Below, piece after piece: positions 8,431 through 18,066 of a stretch of DNA of 64,000 bases. The notes under the pieces are model-generated. The model saw only the letters and a list, made by a program, of their open reading frames with translations, was not told the origin of the DNA and did not search any database. The DNA lies in NCBI RefSeq assembly GCF_000215955.2, contig NZ_AFNV02000018.1:31102-95101 (forward strand). The letters run 5' to 3'. Within the stretch, counting starts at the first letter, position 1, and each line of letters opens with the position of its first letter. The position numbers and the translations under genes are program-made. This DNA comes from Salinisphaera shabanensis E1L3A. Its GTDB lineage: Bacteria > Pseudomonadota > Gammaproteobacteria > Nevskiales > Salinisphaeraceae.

Positions 8431-9867
8431 TTACTTCTTGCGCTTCGGCGGGAAGTGAATCGGCCGACCATCGACGGCGAGCGCGGTTTCGTGAACCGTT
8501 TCGCCAAGCGTCGGGTGGCCATGAATGATGCGTGCGATATCCTCGCTGGAGGCCTTGTACTCCATCGCAACGACCATTTCCTGGACGAGCTCGGACACGT
8601 AAGGCCCGATCATGTGCACGCCGAGAATTTCGTCCGTTTCCGCATCTGCGATCATCTTGATGAAGCCGCCTTGCTGGCCGAGCGCTTTTGCACGGCCGTT
8701 GGCTGCGAACGGCACCTGACCCACACGATATTCCGTGCCCGCCGATTTCACCTGTGCTTCGCTCTTGCCGACCCAGGCCATCTCGGGGTGCGTATAAACC
8801 ACCGAGGGAATCACGTCATAGTTCAGATGTGGCTTCTGACCGGCGAGGATCTCGGCGACCGCGACACCCTCTTCCATGCCCTTGTGGGCAAGCATCGGGT
8901 TGCCGATGACATCGCCGACGGCATAGACCCCCGGCAGGCTGGTACGGAAATTGTCGTTGACGTCGACAAAGCCCTTGTCATCGAGTTCCACACGCGCGCC
9001 TTTCGCACACAGGTCTTTCGTGTGTGGACGCCGGCCCACCGCAACGATGAGACGGTCGAAAGTCACGTTATGCGACTCATCGCCCTGGGTGTACTTGACC
9101 TCGACGCCCTTCTTGGTTGCCTTGGCCTCGGTTACTCGTGCGCCCAGCTGAATATCCAGGCCCTGTTTTTTAAACGACTTCAGCCCTTCTTTGGCCACAT
9201 CCCGATCAGCGATCGGCATGAATTCATCGACCGCTTCCAGCAGCGTTACATCACTGCCCAGACGCGACCAGACACTACCGAGTTCCACGCCGATATAGCC
9301 GGCGCCGATCACACCCAGCTTTTTCGGCACCTCGTCGAACTCGAGTGCGCCCCAGGAATCGACGATGCGTTCCCCGTCGAACGGCGCGATATCGAGTTCA
9401 ACCGGCTCGGAACCGGCGGCGATGATGATGTTCTTCGCGGTGAAGGTGTCTTCCTTGCCGTCGTGCCCGACGAACAGAACCTCACCGGAATCCACGACCT
9501 GCCCGCTTCCAGCAAACGATTTGACACCGTTGGCCTTGAACAGACTGGAGATACCCCCGGTCAACTGCGATACGACACCGGCCTTGCGCTTTTGCATCTG
9601 AGCAAGATCGAGCTCGACCTTGCTCGCCTTGATGCCGTGATCGCCGAACTCGTTGTTCGCGCGATCATAGAGCTCGCTCGACTCCAGCAGCGCCTTCGAG
9701 GGGATACAACCTGCGTTCAGACAGGTACCACCCAACGACGGCTTGTCGTTGAGATCCAACCATTTGTCGATACAGGCCACGTCCATACCCAGCTGGGCTG
9801 CGCGAATGGCAGCCACATAGCCGGCCGGACCTGCGCCGATAACGACGACATCAAATTCCTTGCTCAT
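8431..9867 (-). CDS. lpd: Dihydrolipoyl dehydrogenase (E3)
   Basis: E3 is the flavoprotein of the 2-oxoglutarate dehydrogenase complex, reoxidising dihydrolipoamide with NAD+. It has 478 residues: the FAD-binding GAGPAGYVAAIRAAQLG near the N-terminus, the redox disulfide GGTCLNAGCIPSK, the NAD-binding GAGYIGVELGSVW, the ATP/FAD motif GVYAVGDVIGNPMLAHKG and the C-terminal catalytic His-Glu pair (HGHPTLGETVHE). AAGGA precedes the ATG. It is the third gene after sucA and sucB, with a 41-base gap. Confidence 0.96.
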   Translation of the reverse strand: MSKEFDVVVIGAGPAGYVAAIRAAQLGMDVACIDKWLDLNDKPSLGGTCLNAGCIPSKALLESSELYDRANNEFGDHGIKASKVELDLAQMQKRKAGVVSQLTGGISSLFKANGVKSFAGSGQVVDSGEVLFVGHDGKEDTFTAKNIIIAAGSEPVELDIAPFDGERIVDSWGALEFDEVPKKLGVIGAGYIGVELGSVWSRLGSDVTLLEAVDEFMPIADRDVAKEGLKSFKKQGLDIQLGARVTEAKATKKGVEVKYTQGDESHNVTFDRLIVAVGRRPHTKDLCAKGARVELDDKGFVDVNDNFRTSLPGVYAVGDVIGNPMLAHKGMEEGVAVAEILAGQKPHLNYDVIPSVVYTHPEMAWVGKSEAQVKSAGTEYRVGQVPFAANGRAKALGQQGGFIKMIADAETDEILGVHMIGPYVSELVQEMVVAMEYKASSEDIARIIHGHPTLGETVHETALAVDGRPIHFPPKRKK

Positions 9868-9908
9868 GCTTTTCCTTGCAATAACGTGTAGCGGCTACGA
9901 GTGCGGGC

Positions 9909-11243
9909 CTAAACCTGCAGCAACAGCCGGGCCGGATCCTCGATGAGTTCCTTGATCGTACGCAGGAACAGCACCGCGTCGCGGCCGTCGATCAAACGAT
10001 GATCGTAGGACAGCGCGAGCTGCATCACCGGGCGGATGACGATCTCGCCGTCAACGACCACCGGCTTTTCGTTGGTCGCGTGCATGCCGAGAATCGCGGC
10101 CTGCGGCGGGTTGATGATTGGCGTCGACAGCAGCGAACCGAACACACCGCCATTGGTGATCGTGAAGGTGCCGCCACTCATCTCGTCCATGGTGACCTTG
10201 CCTTCCTGTGCACGCTTGCCGAGATCGCGAATCGTCGATTCGATCTGGGCATACGATTGCTGGTCGGCATCGCGCAGTACCGGCACGAGCAGGCCGCGCG
10301 GCGAGGATACGGCTACGCCGATGTCGTAGAAGCCGTGATAGACGATGTCGCCTTCATCGATCGAGGCATTCACGATCGGGAAACGCTTGAGCGCCTCTAC
10401 CGCGGCCTTGACGAAGAACGACATGAAGCCAAGACGAACTTCGTGATCCTTCTCGAACTTGTCCTTGTACTGGTTGCGCAGAGCCATGACCGCTTGCATG
10501 TCGACCTCGTTAAAGGTCGTAAGCATGGCGGTGTTCTGGCTGGCATCCAGCAGGCGTTCGGCGATGCGCTGACGGATCCGGGTCATCGGCACGCGCTGTT
10601 CGGTACGCTCGTTCGGCGCATCCGCCAAAGCCTGGCGATCGGCCTGTTCAGACACCGCCTGCTCTTCGCGCTCCGAGTCGCCGCGCGGCGAAGATTTTTC
10701 TTCGCTCTTGTCGGCTTTCGAACTGCTCTTGGCGTCGATGGCTTTCTGGACGTCCGCCTTGGTAATACGGCCATCCTTGCCGGTACCTTCGACATTGCGC
10801 GCGGCAACGTCATTCTCATCCATCAACTTTTTGGCCGCCGGGCTGGCGACGGCTTCGTCGTCGCCATCGTCCGATTTTTCCGATTGGTCGTCATCGGACG
10901 ATTGATCCTTGTCCTCGCTGGCGTCCTTTTCGTCGGCGCTATCGGCGGCTTTCTGATCATCGTCGGCGTCGCCGTCTCCGCCATCATCACCGGCGCCCGC
11001 GCCATCGCCTTCCTCGACGATAGCAAGCACGTCGCCTGCCTTGACCGTGTCGCCGGCTGAAACCTTGATTTCGGCGAGCACGCCGGCGGATGTGGATGGC
11101 ACCTCAAGAACGACTTTATCGGTCTCGAGGTCGACGAGATTCTCGTCGCGGCCGACCTTGTCGCCCTTGTTTTTCTGCCATTCACCCACGGTGGCTTCGC
11201 TGACGGATTCCGGAAGCTCCGGGACTTTGACTTCTGTGGCCAT
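9909..11243 (-). CDS. sucB: Dihydrolipoyllysine succinyltransferase (E2 of 2-oxoglutarate dehydrogenase)
   Basis: This is the E2 core of the 2-oxoglutarate dehydrogenase complex, transferring succinyl from lipoate to CoA. It has 444 residues: one lipoyl domain with the modified Lys in [11 protein letters not shown] (about 43), a peripheral subunit-binding domain ([22 protein letters not shown]) and a catalytic domain ending with the His-Asp active site [16 protein letters not shown]. The linker at about 80-130 is strikingly Asp/Glu/Ser-rich, with almost no other residue types apart from Ala, Gly and Lys. This is acidic beyond the usual Ala/Pro linker and may reflect a halophilic lifestyle. 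Confidence 0.96.
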   Translation of the reverse strand: MATEVKVPELPESVSEATVGEWQKNKGDKVGRDENLVDLETDKVVLEVPSTSAGVLAEIKVSAGDTVKAGDVLAIVEEGDGAGAGDDGGDGDADDDQKAADSADEKDASEDKDQSSDDDQSEKSDDGDDEAVASPAAKKLMDENDVAARNVEGTGKDGRITKADVQKAIDAKSSSKADKSEEKSSPRGDSEREEQAVSEQADRQALADAPNERTEQRVPMTRIRQRIAERLLDASQNTAMLTTFNEVDMQAVMALRNQYKDKFEKDHEVRLGFMSFFVKAAVEALKRFPIVNASIDEGDIVYHGFYDIGVAVSSPRGLLVPVLRDADQQSYAQIESTIRDLGKRAQEGKVTMDEMSGGTFTITNGGVFGSLLSTPIINPPQAAILGMHATNEKPVVVDGEIVIRPVMQLALSYDHRLIDGRDAVLFLRTIKELIEDPARLLLQV

Positions 11244-11307
11244 GCTTGTCGTTTCCTAACTTGTCGAGTTCGTTGGCGTGAGTCCGCGTACTAGCGCGCG
11301 GCCGAAA

Positions 11308-14205
11308 TCACTTCTTCTTGGACCGGGACTTGCGCGTTTGCGCCTTACCCTTGTCGACCAGGCGCTCGCCGCCGGTAAGACCGGCTTCGACCACTGCCTC
11401 CTGCTGTTTGACGTGCAGCTTGTGATAGCCGACCGCCGTGGTCGCCGCACCCGGGCGCGTGGCATAAAGCAGTTCATGACGCTCGGCCAGGGGTACCTGC
11501 AAGCGGTGCTTGATCTGATACCAGGCGCCCTGGTTTTCCGGCTCTTCCTGGCACCACACCACTTCCTCAGCGTTCTTGTAGCGATCCAGCACCGCCGCGT
11601 AGTCGTTCGCCGGGAACGGATAGAGCTGTTCGATACGCACGAGCGCGACGTTATCGAGTTCGCGCTCTTCGCGCGCCTGATAGAGGTCGTAGTACACCTT
11701 GCCGCTACAGAACACCACACGCTCGATGGCATCGTCATCGATGCTGTCGGGCTCGTCGATGATGAAGTTGAACTGGCCGTCGGCGAGATCTTCCAGCGTC
11801 GAGGTCGACAGGCGGTGGCGCAACAGGCTCTTCGGCGTGAGCACGACCAGCGGCATACGCAGGTCCCGCACCATCTGCTGGCGCAGCAGGTGGAACCATT
11901 GTGCCGGCGTGGACGGCACGCACACGATCATGTGGCGCTCGGCGCAGAGCTGCAAAAACCGCTCGAGCCGGGCCGACGAATGCTCGGGGCCCTGGCCCTC
12001 GTAGCCGTGTGGCAAGAACATGACCAGCCCGCAGAGGCGGCCCCACTTGGCCTGACCGCTCGAAATGAACTGATCGATGATGACTTGGGCACCGTTGACG
12101 AAGTCGCCGAACTGGGCTTCCCAGATCGTAAGCGTCGACGGGTCCGCGGTTGAGTAACCGTACTCGAAACCGAGCACGCCGGCCTCGGAGAGCAACGTGT
12201 CGTTGACGGTAAACACGGCACTGTCACGCCCAACGTGCTTCAACGGAATGAACTTCTGGCCATCCTTCTGGTTGTAAAGAACCGAATGGCGGTGAAAGAA
12301 CGTACCGCGGCCCGAGTCCTGACCGGAGAGACGCACGTTGAAGCCATCGTCGAGCAGGCTCGCATACGCCATATGCTCGGCGAAGCCCCAATCGATACGC
12401 GAAGCGCCCGCGGCCATTTTGCCGCGATCGTCGATGATGCGCTGAGCGCGCTTATGCAGCTCGAAGCTGTCGGGCAAATCGTGCAAGCGTGATGCCAGAC
12501 GCTGCAGCGTTTCCACGGGCACCGACGTGTCGACTACGTCCGACCAGCGTTGGCGGCTATAACGGGCCCAATCGACCGTATGTTCGTTACCAACCAGGCC
12601 CAGCGTGGTGCGCGAGATATTCTTGCCTTCGTCGAGGCCGTCGCGATATGCGTCGGCCAGCTTCTGTGCTTCTTCGCCGTCGATCAGGCCTTCCGATTCC
12701 AGCTTGCCCGCATACAGCAGGCGGGTGGTCTCCATCTGTTTGACCTTCTGGTACATCATCGGCTGGGTCACCGCCGGCTCATCGGCCTCGTTATGGCCGT
12801 GACGGCGATAACAGATCATGTCGATGATGACGTCCTTGCCGAACGTCTCTCGATAGTCCATCGCCAGACGGGTGACGAAAACTACGGCTTCGGGGTCGTC
12901 CCCGTTGACGTGGAAGACCGGCGCTTCGAGCATTTTTGCGATGTCGGTGCAGTACTGCGACGTACGCGAAAACTCGCCGAGCTTCGCGGTGATCGGGTTC
13001 TGCATCGTGAAGCCGAGCTGGTTGTTCACCACCAGGTGCACCGTGCCCCCTGTCGCATAACCCTCGGCCTGCGACAGCTGCAGCGTTTCCATGACGATGC
13101 CCTGACCGGCGAACGATGCATCGCCATGGATGAGCACCGGCAAAATCGTGTCGCCGTCGTCGTCATGGCGGCGCTCCTGGCGCGCCTTGACCGAGCCCTG
13201 GACGACTGGGTTGACGGCTTCCAGATGCGACGGATTGAAAGCCAGCACGAGATGGACGCGTTCGTCCTCGATCTCGATATCGGTCGAAAAGCCGAGGTGA
13301 TACTTCACGTCGCCCGACATTTCAAGGTCGTCGAGGTCGTAGTCGCCCTCGAATTCGGCAAACAACTCTTTCGGCGACTTGCCAAGAATGTTGACCAGCA
13401 CGTTCAAGCGGCCGCGATGAGCCATGCCGATGACGATCTCGTCGACATGACTGCGAGCGGCCGAACGCACGACTTCGTCGAGCGCCGGAATCATGCTGTC
13501 CGCGCCTTCCAGCGAGAAGCGCTTCTGGCCGACGTATTTGGTATGCAGGTAGCGCTCGATGCCTTCAGCCGCGGTGAGCTGGCGCAGCACTTCGCGCTTT
13601 TCTTTTTCGTTCAGGCGCGGCTTGTCGACACTGGCTTCAAGCCGACGCTGAATCCACCGTTTCTGGCGCGTGTCGGTGATATACATGTACTCGGTGCCGA
13701 TCGTGCCCGTGTACACGCGCTTACAGATATCGATGATATCGCGCAGCGGCAGTTCGTCGGCTTCGGTAAACAGCGAGCCGGTATTGAACACCGTGCCCAT
13801 ATCCGCCTCGCCCAAGCCATGGAAAGCCGGATCGAGGTCGGGAACGGTCGGCGGCTGATACAGACCGAGGGGGTCGAGATCGGCCGCCTGGTGACCGCGC
13901 ATGCGGTAATAGTTGATCAGTCGCAGAACGCCCGCCTGCTTCTGAGCCGCGCGTTGCGACATGCTGGCTCGCGGGCGAGCGCCCTGGCCGGCCGAAGCCT
14001 GGGTATCGACGAAGGAATCCCGAATCGGGCCGTGCGCGACGTCTTCCGCGCCATCGCCGTTGAGACTCTTGAAATAGTCGCGCCAGCTGGGCTCGACTGA
14101 GTCCGGATCCTTCAGGTATTGCTCGTAGTAGGACTCGACGTATGCTGCATTGCCGCCGAATAGCGGGGAATTTTCGATGAACTTGTCGTTAAGTTCGCTT
14201 TTCAT
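11308..14205 (-). CDS. sucA: 2-oxoglutarate dehydrogenase E1 component
   Basis: E1 is the thiamine-diphosphate enzyme that decarboxylates 2-oxoglutarate in the TCA cycle. The start at 14205 gives MKSELNDKFIENSPLFGGN, with the E1 N-terminal tail NAAYVESYYEQYLKDP, and 965 residues in all. The upstream in-frame start at 14265 is less likely. Typical segments are AHRGRLNVLVNILGK, the ThDP-binding region GDASFAGQGIVMETL and RRHGHNEADEP, the E1 C-terminal half (GQDSGRGTFFHRHSV) and VWCQEEPENQGAW. It is the first gene of sucA-sucB-lpd; no succinate dehydrogenase or succinyl-CoA synthetase genes adjoin it. Confidence 0.96.
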   Translation of the reverse strand: MKSELNDKFIENSPLFGGNAAYVESYYEQYLKDPDSVEPSWRDYFKSLNGDGAEDVAHGPIRDSFVDTQASAGQGARPRASMSQRAAQKQAGVLRLINYYRMRGHQAADLDPLGLYQPPTVPDLDPAFHGLGEADMGTVFNTGSLFTEADELPLRDIIDICKRVYTGTIGTEYMYITDTRQKRWIQRRLEASVDKPRLNEKEKREVLRQLTAAEGIERYLHTKYVGQKRFSLEGADSMIPALDEVVRSAARSHVDEIVIGMAHRGRLNVLVNILGKSPKELFAEFEGDYDLDDLEMSGDVKYHLGFSTDIEIEDERVHLVLAFNPSHLEAVNPVVQGSVKARQERRHDDDGDTILPVLIHGDASFAGQGIVMETLQLSQAEGYATGGTVHLVVNNQLGFTMQNPITAKLGEFSRTSQYCTDIAKMLEAPVFHVNGDDPEAVVFVTRLAMDYRETFGKDVIIDMICYRRHGHNEADEPAVTQPMMYQKVKQMETTRLLYAGKLESEGLIDGEEAQKLADAYRDGLDEGKNISRTTLGLVGNEHTVDWARYSRQRWSDVVDTSVPVETLQRLASRLHDLPDSFELHKRAQRIIDDRGKMAAGASRIDWGFAEHMAYASLLDDGFNVRLSGQDSGRGTFFHRHSVLYNQKDGQKFIPLKHVGRDSAVFTVNDTLLSEAGVLGFEYGYSTADPSTLTIWEAQFGDFVNGAQVIIDQFISSGQAKWGRLCGLVMFLPHGYEGQGPEHSSARLERFLQLCAERHMIVCVPSTPAQWFHLLRQQMVRDLRMPLVVLTPKSLLRHRLSTSTLEDLADGQFNFIIDEPDSIDDDAIERVVFCSGKVYYDLYQAREERELDNVALVRIEQLYPFPANDYAAVLDRYKNAEEVVWCQEEPENQGAWYQIKHRLQVPLAERHELLYATRPGAATTAVGYHKLHVKQQEAVVEAGLTGGERLVDKGKAQTRKSRSKKK

Positions 14206-14320
14206 AGAGTAAGGCCCATGGCCGTGTCGAGACGCCGGGATCGTCTCGTTCAAACCGTGCCGCAACGACGCCTGCCGGCGGACGCCGTGATGGCAACGTA
14301 TGATAACAAACCGTACCGTT

Positions 14321-14340
14321 GCCCGTGACCCAACACGGGC
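14321..14340 (-). terminator. Hairpin just after galU, possible terminator
   Basis: A perfect 7-bp stem (GCCCGTG with CACGGGC) and a 6-base loop begin 6 bases after the galU stop on the minus strand. No T-tract follows, so termination or RNA-end protection is only inferred. Confidence 0.35.
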
Positions 14341-14345
14341 CGATT

Positions 14346-15251
14346 TCAGTCGGTGCGGCTCGTGTCGTTGTCATCGTCCCAACCTGCCGTAAGGTTCTTC
14401 AGGTAGCTGCGGAACTCGTCGCCGATCTCGTGGTGCTGCAACCCCATTTCGACGTTGGCCTTGAGATACCCGAATTTGCTGCCGCAATCATAGCGCGTGC
14501 CCTCGAATTCATAGGCCAGCACAGTCTGCTCGCCCATCAAGGCCTCGATAGCATCGGTCAGCTGAATCTCACCGCCGGCCCCCGGTTGGGTCTTGTCCAG
14601 CAACCGGAATATGCGCGGGGTGAGAATGTAACGCCCGACCACTGCGAGATTCGACGGTGCCTTGTCCGGATCCGGCTTTTCGACGATGCCGCGAATTTCC
14701 GATAGCCCGGGACCGATCGGCTCGACTTCCACGATGCCGTATTTGTAGGTTTCTTCCCACGGTACGCGCTGCACTGCGAGTACGCTCGTGCCGTATTCCT
14801 GGTAGACGCGCTGCATCTGCGCCATGCAGGGCTGAAAAGAGCCTGCAATCAGATCGTCGGCGAGAATCACGGCGAAATCCTGGTCGCCCACGGCGGGCAG
14901 CGCGCAATTGATCGCGTGGCCCAGGCCCATCTGTTCGGGCTGGCGGATATAGACACAGCTGATTCCAGGCGGTAGCACGTCCTTGACGGCTTTGAGCAAT
15001 TCTTCCTTGCCCTTGGCTTCGAGCGTCGCCTCCAACTCATAGTCACGATCGAAATGATCCATGATCGAGTTCTTGGTATGGCTGGTGATGAACACCATTT
15101 CCTCGGCGCCGGCGGCAATCGCTTCCTTGACCGCATACTGGATCAGCGGCTTGTCTACCACCGGCAGAATTTCCTTGGCACTGGCCTTGGTCGCCGGCAA
15201 AAAACGTGTGCCCAGTCCTGCGACCGGGAACACCGCCTTACGAATACGCAT
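14346..15251 (-). CDS. galU: UTP-glucose-1-phosphate uridylyltransferase
   Basis: GalU makes UDP-glucose from UTP and glucose-1-phosphate, the sugar donor for many exopolysaccharides, glycans and osmoprotectants. It has 301 residues. The nucleotidyltransferase signature near the N-terminus (FPVAGLGTRFLPATKASAKE) is followed by LPVVDKPLIQYAV, ILADDLI and the C-terminal YDCGSKFGYLKANVEMG stretch. AAAGGAT precedes the ATG. The enzyme could supply the polysaccharide locus about 8 kb downstream, but it is not in that operon. Confidence 0.95.
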   Translation of the reverse strand: MRIRKAVFPVAGLGTRFLPATKASAKEILPVVDKPLIQYAVKEAIAAGAEEMVFITSHTKNSIMDHFDRDYELEATLEAKGKEELLKAVKDVLPPGISCVYIRQPEQMGLGHAINCALPAVGDQDFAVILADDLIAGSFQPCMAQMQRVYQEYGTSVLAVQRVPWEETYKYGIVEVEPIGPGLSEIRGIVEKPDPDKAPSNLAVVGRYILTPRIFRLLDKTQPGAGGEIQLTDAIEALMGEQTVLAYEFEGTRYDCGSKFGYLKANVEMGLQHHEIGDEFRSYLKNLTAGWDDDNDTSRTD

Positions 15252-15289
15252 AGTCGATCCTTTGGCTTTTCAGCCCTACGAATTGGTGT

Positions 15290-16168
15290 CTAGAGATAGC
15301 GGATATCGCCGAGCAGATGGACGATATCGCCGTTGGCGTTAGTCAATGCAAAATCTGCGCCCTGCTCATGCACGCTATAGGCAAAGCGCGCCTGGCTGGG
15401 CAGAAAGACCGGCTTCTTGAAACCCAGCGACAGGGTATAAGCCGACTTTTCCAGCTTGGGTTCGAGTTCGGCGGCCGCCCGGGCCTTGGTCCACATCCCG
15501 GTGGCGATCGCGCGCGGAAAGCCGAACAGTTTCGCGCTCCACGGACTCAGATGAATCGGATTGTAGTCGCCTGCCGCGCTGGCGTAACGACGGCCGATAT
15601 TCTCGGGCACGTCCCAGGTGGTTTGCTCGTCGGGCTCGAAGCCAAGACCGTCGTCGCGTTTCTTCTTCGCGGACTTGGGCACATTCGTTTTCTGGCGCGA
15701 GAGCATGACACTGTCTTCTTGCCAGATGAGTTCGCCGGCACGATCACGAACCCGCGTGACCAGATCGAACTCGACGCCCTTTTCCACCTCGCGGTGCCCG
15801 CCGACGCTGACCTCGATATGGAGCTTCTCTGCCGTTTCGATCGCCCGGTATTGGGTGATGTCATTGCGCAGGTGAATCAGGCCGAGCAGCTTCAGCGGGA
15901 AGCGCTTGTGCGTGAGCACGGCCATGTGCATCGGAAATGCCAGCACATGCGGATACGTGACCGGCAGGTGCGGCCCATGCTGGAAGCCACACACCTTGCG
16001 ATACTTGGCCAGTTCTTCAGCGCGAACTTCCAGATCGGGTAGTTCCGCAACGATCGGCGGAATGGTTTCATCGCCGGCCAGGCCACCTGACAGCGTGGTC
16101 GCTGCGCGCAGGTAGGACGGAGTGACCGCCGGGAGAGAATCGTATTCGAGCCGGGTTTCGTTCGCCAT
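15290..16168 (-). CDS. MaoC-like hot-dog dehydratase
   Basis: This is a 292-residue protein with a C-terminal MaoC/hydratase-2 domain. The catalytic Asp-His type motif is visible as YASAAGDYNPIHLSPWSAKLFG at about residues 195-216, followed by AIATGMWT. The N-terminal half looks like a second, degenerate hot-dog domain. Related proteins hydrate enoyl-CoA or enoyl-ACP thioesters in fatty-acid metabolism. No partner gene (ketoreductase or thiolase) is adjacent, so the pathway is unknown. It lies between galU and ccmI on the same strand with 38- and 64-base gaps. Confidence 0.8.
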   Translation of the reverse strand: MANETRLEYDSLPAVTPSYLRAATTLSGGLAGDETIPPIVAELPDLEVRAEELAKYRKVCGFQHGPHLPVTYPHVLAFPMHMAVLTHKRFPLKLLGLIHLRNDITQYRAIETAEKLHIEVSVGGHREVEKGVEFDLVTRVRDRAGELIWQEDSVMLSRQKTNVPKSAKKKRDDGLGFEPDEQTTWDVPENIGRRYASAAGDYNPIHLSPWSAKLFGFPRAIATGMWTKARAAAELEPKLEKSAYTLSLGFKKPVFLPSQARFAYSVHEQGADFALTNANGDIVHLLGDIRYL

Positions 16169-16232
16169 CGCCTATTGGGTCAGAGTGCTTTAGAAAGGAC
16201 GTTAACCCCTTTACTGGGGCGAAACAACACGC

Positions 16233-17060
16233 TCAGTCATTGGATAACGTCGGCTTCTCGCCGGCCAGCTCCGCACGCCGGTTGGCCACCATCGTGGCGA
16301 ACTCTTCGGGTAGATCCTCTGCGAGCAGGCGATCCCAGTAATCGATCGCACGATGGGTATCGCCGCGCTCGGCCGCGGCCAGTCCGAGATACCACAACGC
16401 CTCGCGACTTTGCGGGTCGAGCTCGAGCAACTGTTCGTACAGCGTTTTTGCCCGCCCTTGCAGATCGTCGGTCGACGCCAGCGTCGCCTGTGCCTCGGCC
16501 GCGATGATTGGTGGACGTGGCGCCGGCATCGCGGCATTGAGGGCGCGATAGCCCTGGGCCGCGGCCGCGTAGTTTCCGGTCGCTTCATGCGTGCGGGCGA
16601 GCATCGCCTGCGCGCGCATATCGTCGGGGTGTTCTGCAACGCGCTGCTCGAGTTCCCCGATCATGGCGGTCAGGCTTGGGGTATCACCACCGGCAAGCGA
16701 CTGATAATTGCCGATCTGCCAGTAGACCGCGCTCGAACCGCCAATGAGTACAACCAACACCAGAAGTGTTGCCAGCCACGGGCGGCGTGCCGTCTGGGCG
16801 GACGGTGCGATCGCAGGCGTGTTGTCGATATCGTCCAGCAGGCGTGCACCGAGCTCGTCTTTTTCGATCTCGGCATCGCGACGGCTGAGTCGGCCGGCGG
16901 CTACCTCGCGTTCGATCTCGGCGTAGCGCTGGTGATAGATCGTGATATTGGCGTCCCGACGCTTGTCGGGTGTCGGCGTGCTCGCGCGCCACAGCGGTAC
17001 GAGCACGAATACAATACTGGCGGCGACCAGTATCGCCGCGAAAACAAGGAATTCGGTCAT
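16233..17060 (-). CDS. ccmI: Cytochrome c maturation protein CcmI
   Basis: CcmI is the apocytochrome chaperone of the haem ligation step. It has 275 residues with an N-terminal membrane helix (EFLVFAAILVAASIVFVLVPLW), a cytoplasmic segment typical of CcmI (NITIYHQRYAEIEREVAAGRLS), a second helix (PWLATLLVLVVLIGGSSAVYW) and TPR repeats. The TPRs include DDMRAQAMLARTHEATGNYAAAAQGY and LDPQSREALWYLGLAAAERGD. The ATG overlaps the ccmH stop; it is the last gene of the ccm operon. Confidence 0.93.
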   Translation of the reverse strand: MTEFLVFAAILVAASIVFVLVPLWRASTPTPDKRRDANITIYHQRYAEIEREVAAGRLSRRDAEIEKDELGARLLDDIDNTPAIAPSAQTARRPWLATLLVLVVLIGGSSAVYWQIGNYQSLAGGDTPSLTAMIGELEQRVAEHPDDMRAQAMLARTHEATGNYAAAAQGYRALNAAMPAPRPPIIAAEAQATLASTDDLQGRAKTLYEQLLELDPQSREALWYLGLAAAERGDTHRAIDYWDRLLAEDLPEEFATMVANRRAELAGEKPTLSND

Positions 17061-17530
17061 GAACGCTCTTTGGACGAGGCGGAATCTGTGGGTTGCGTCT
17101 GTTCGTCGAGTACGCGTGTGAGCCGGTCCCGATCAAGCGATGGGCGTTCGGGTGGCGCCTCGCGGCGACGTCGCATCATCAAGACCACGACGAGAAGACC
17201 GATGGCCAACAGTACGAACGGACCGATCCACAGAATGAGGGTCGCAGAGTCCAGCGGCGGGTCGTAGAGCACCCATTTGCCGTAACGGTCGACGAGATAC
17301 TGCTTGATCTCGGCATCACTGCGCCCTTGCGCGATCTGTTTTTCGACGATCGTGCGCAGATCCTTGGCCAGCGGTGCATCGGACTCCGCGATACTACGGT
17401 TCTGACAGATCAGACAGCGCAACTCCGCGTTGAGTTCGTGATAGCGCGCCAGCTGGTCGCCTTCCAGATCCACCGCCTGAGCGTTGACCATCGCAAGCAA
17501 CAAAACCAAAGCCGCAAATAAACGCATCAC
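17057..17530 (-). CDS. ccmH: Cytochrome c maturation protein CcmH
   Basis: CcmH is a membrane-anchored thiol-disulfide oxidoreductase that handles the CXXCH motif of apocytochrome c. It has 157 residues: a signal peptide (LFAALVLLLAMVNAQA), the diagnostic RCLICQNRSIAESDAPLAKDLR active site (CxxC at about 38-41), the conserved LVDRYGKWVLYDPPLD and a C-terminal membrane helix. It overlaps ccmG and ccmI by ATGA junctions. Confidence 0.95.
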   Translation of the reverse strand: MMRLFAALVLLLAMVNAQAVDLEGDQLARYHELNAELRCLICQNRSIAESDAPLAKDLRTIVEKQIAQGRSDAEIKQYLVDRYGKWVLYDPPLDSATLILWIGPFVLLAIGLLVVVLMMRRRREAPPERPSLDRDRLTRVLDEQTQPTDSASSKERS

Positions 17531-18066
17531 GAATCCGCACCCTTGAGCTGCTCTAGCTTGGGTATGAGCGTGGCGTTCATTTCCTCACGCGTGATCGGGC
17601 CGACCACCTTGTAACGAATGATGCCCTCGGCATCGATTACAAAGGTCTCCGGCACTGCCGAGACGCCCCAGTCGATACCCACCGCGCCGCTCGGATCGAA
17701 GGCCACCACCGCAAACGGGTTGCCGTAGCGCCCCAGCCAGCGCAGCGCATCTTCCTCCGTGTCCTTATAGTTCAAACCGACCACTGGCACCCCGGTACGC
17801 CGGGAAACCGCAGTGATCAGTTCGTGCTCGGCTCGGCAGGCCACACACCAGCTCGCCCATACATTGACCAGCGTGACCGAGCCTTTGAGATCGGCTGCGC
17901 TGATGCGTTCGCGGTCCGAGGCCAGGGTCGGCAGATCGAAGGCCGGCGCCGGTTTGTCGATGAATGCCGACGGTAGAATATCCGGCCGTCGCGTAAGCCC
18001 GTAGCCGAGCAGCACGATGAGTACGAATACAACCAGAACAGGAACGATGAGCCGCCAGCGCATCAT
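17527..18066 (-). CDS. ccmG: Thiol:disulfide interchange protein CcmG/DsbE
   Basis: This is a periplasmic thioredoxin-fold reductant for apocytochrome c, 179 residues long. It has an N-terminal membrane anchor (LIVPVLVVFVLIVLLGYGL), the redox motif WASWCVACRAEH (CxxC at about 71-74), the DsbE-type acidic region GVDWGVSAVPETFVID with the cis-Pro, and a short tail. It is translationally coupled to ccmF upstream and ccmH downstream. Confidence 0.95.
   Translation of the reverse strand: MMRWRLIVPVLVVFVLIVLLGYGLTRRPDILPSAFIDKPAPAFDLPTLASDRERISAADLKGSVTLVNVWASWCVACRAEHELITAVSRRTGVPVVGLNYKDTEEDALRWLGRYGNPFAVVAFDPSGAVGIDWGVSAVPETFVIDAEGIIRYKVVGPITREEMNATLIPKLEQLKGADS

Noticed and set aside
8380..9891. 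A 503-codon plus-strand ORF opposite lpd
   Set aside because: The minus strand encodes a complete dihydrolipoyl dehydrogenase with all motifs; the antisense frame is open because of GC-rich codon bias.
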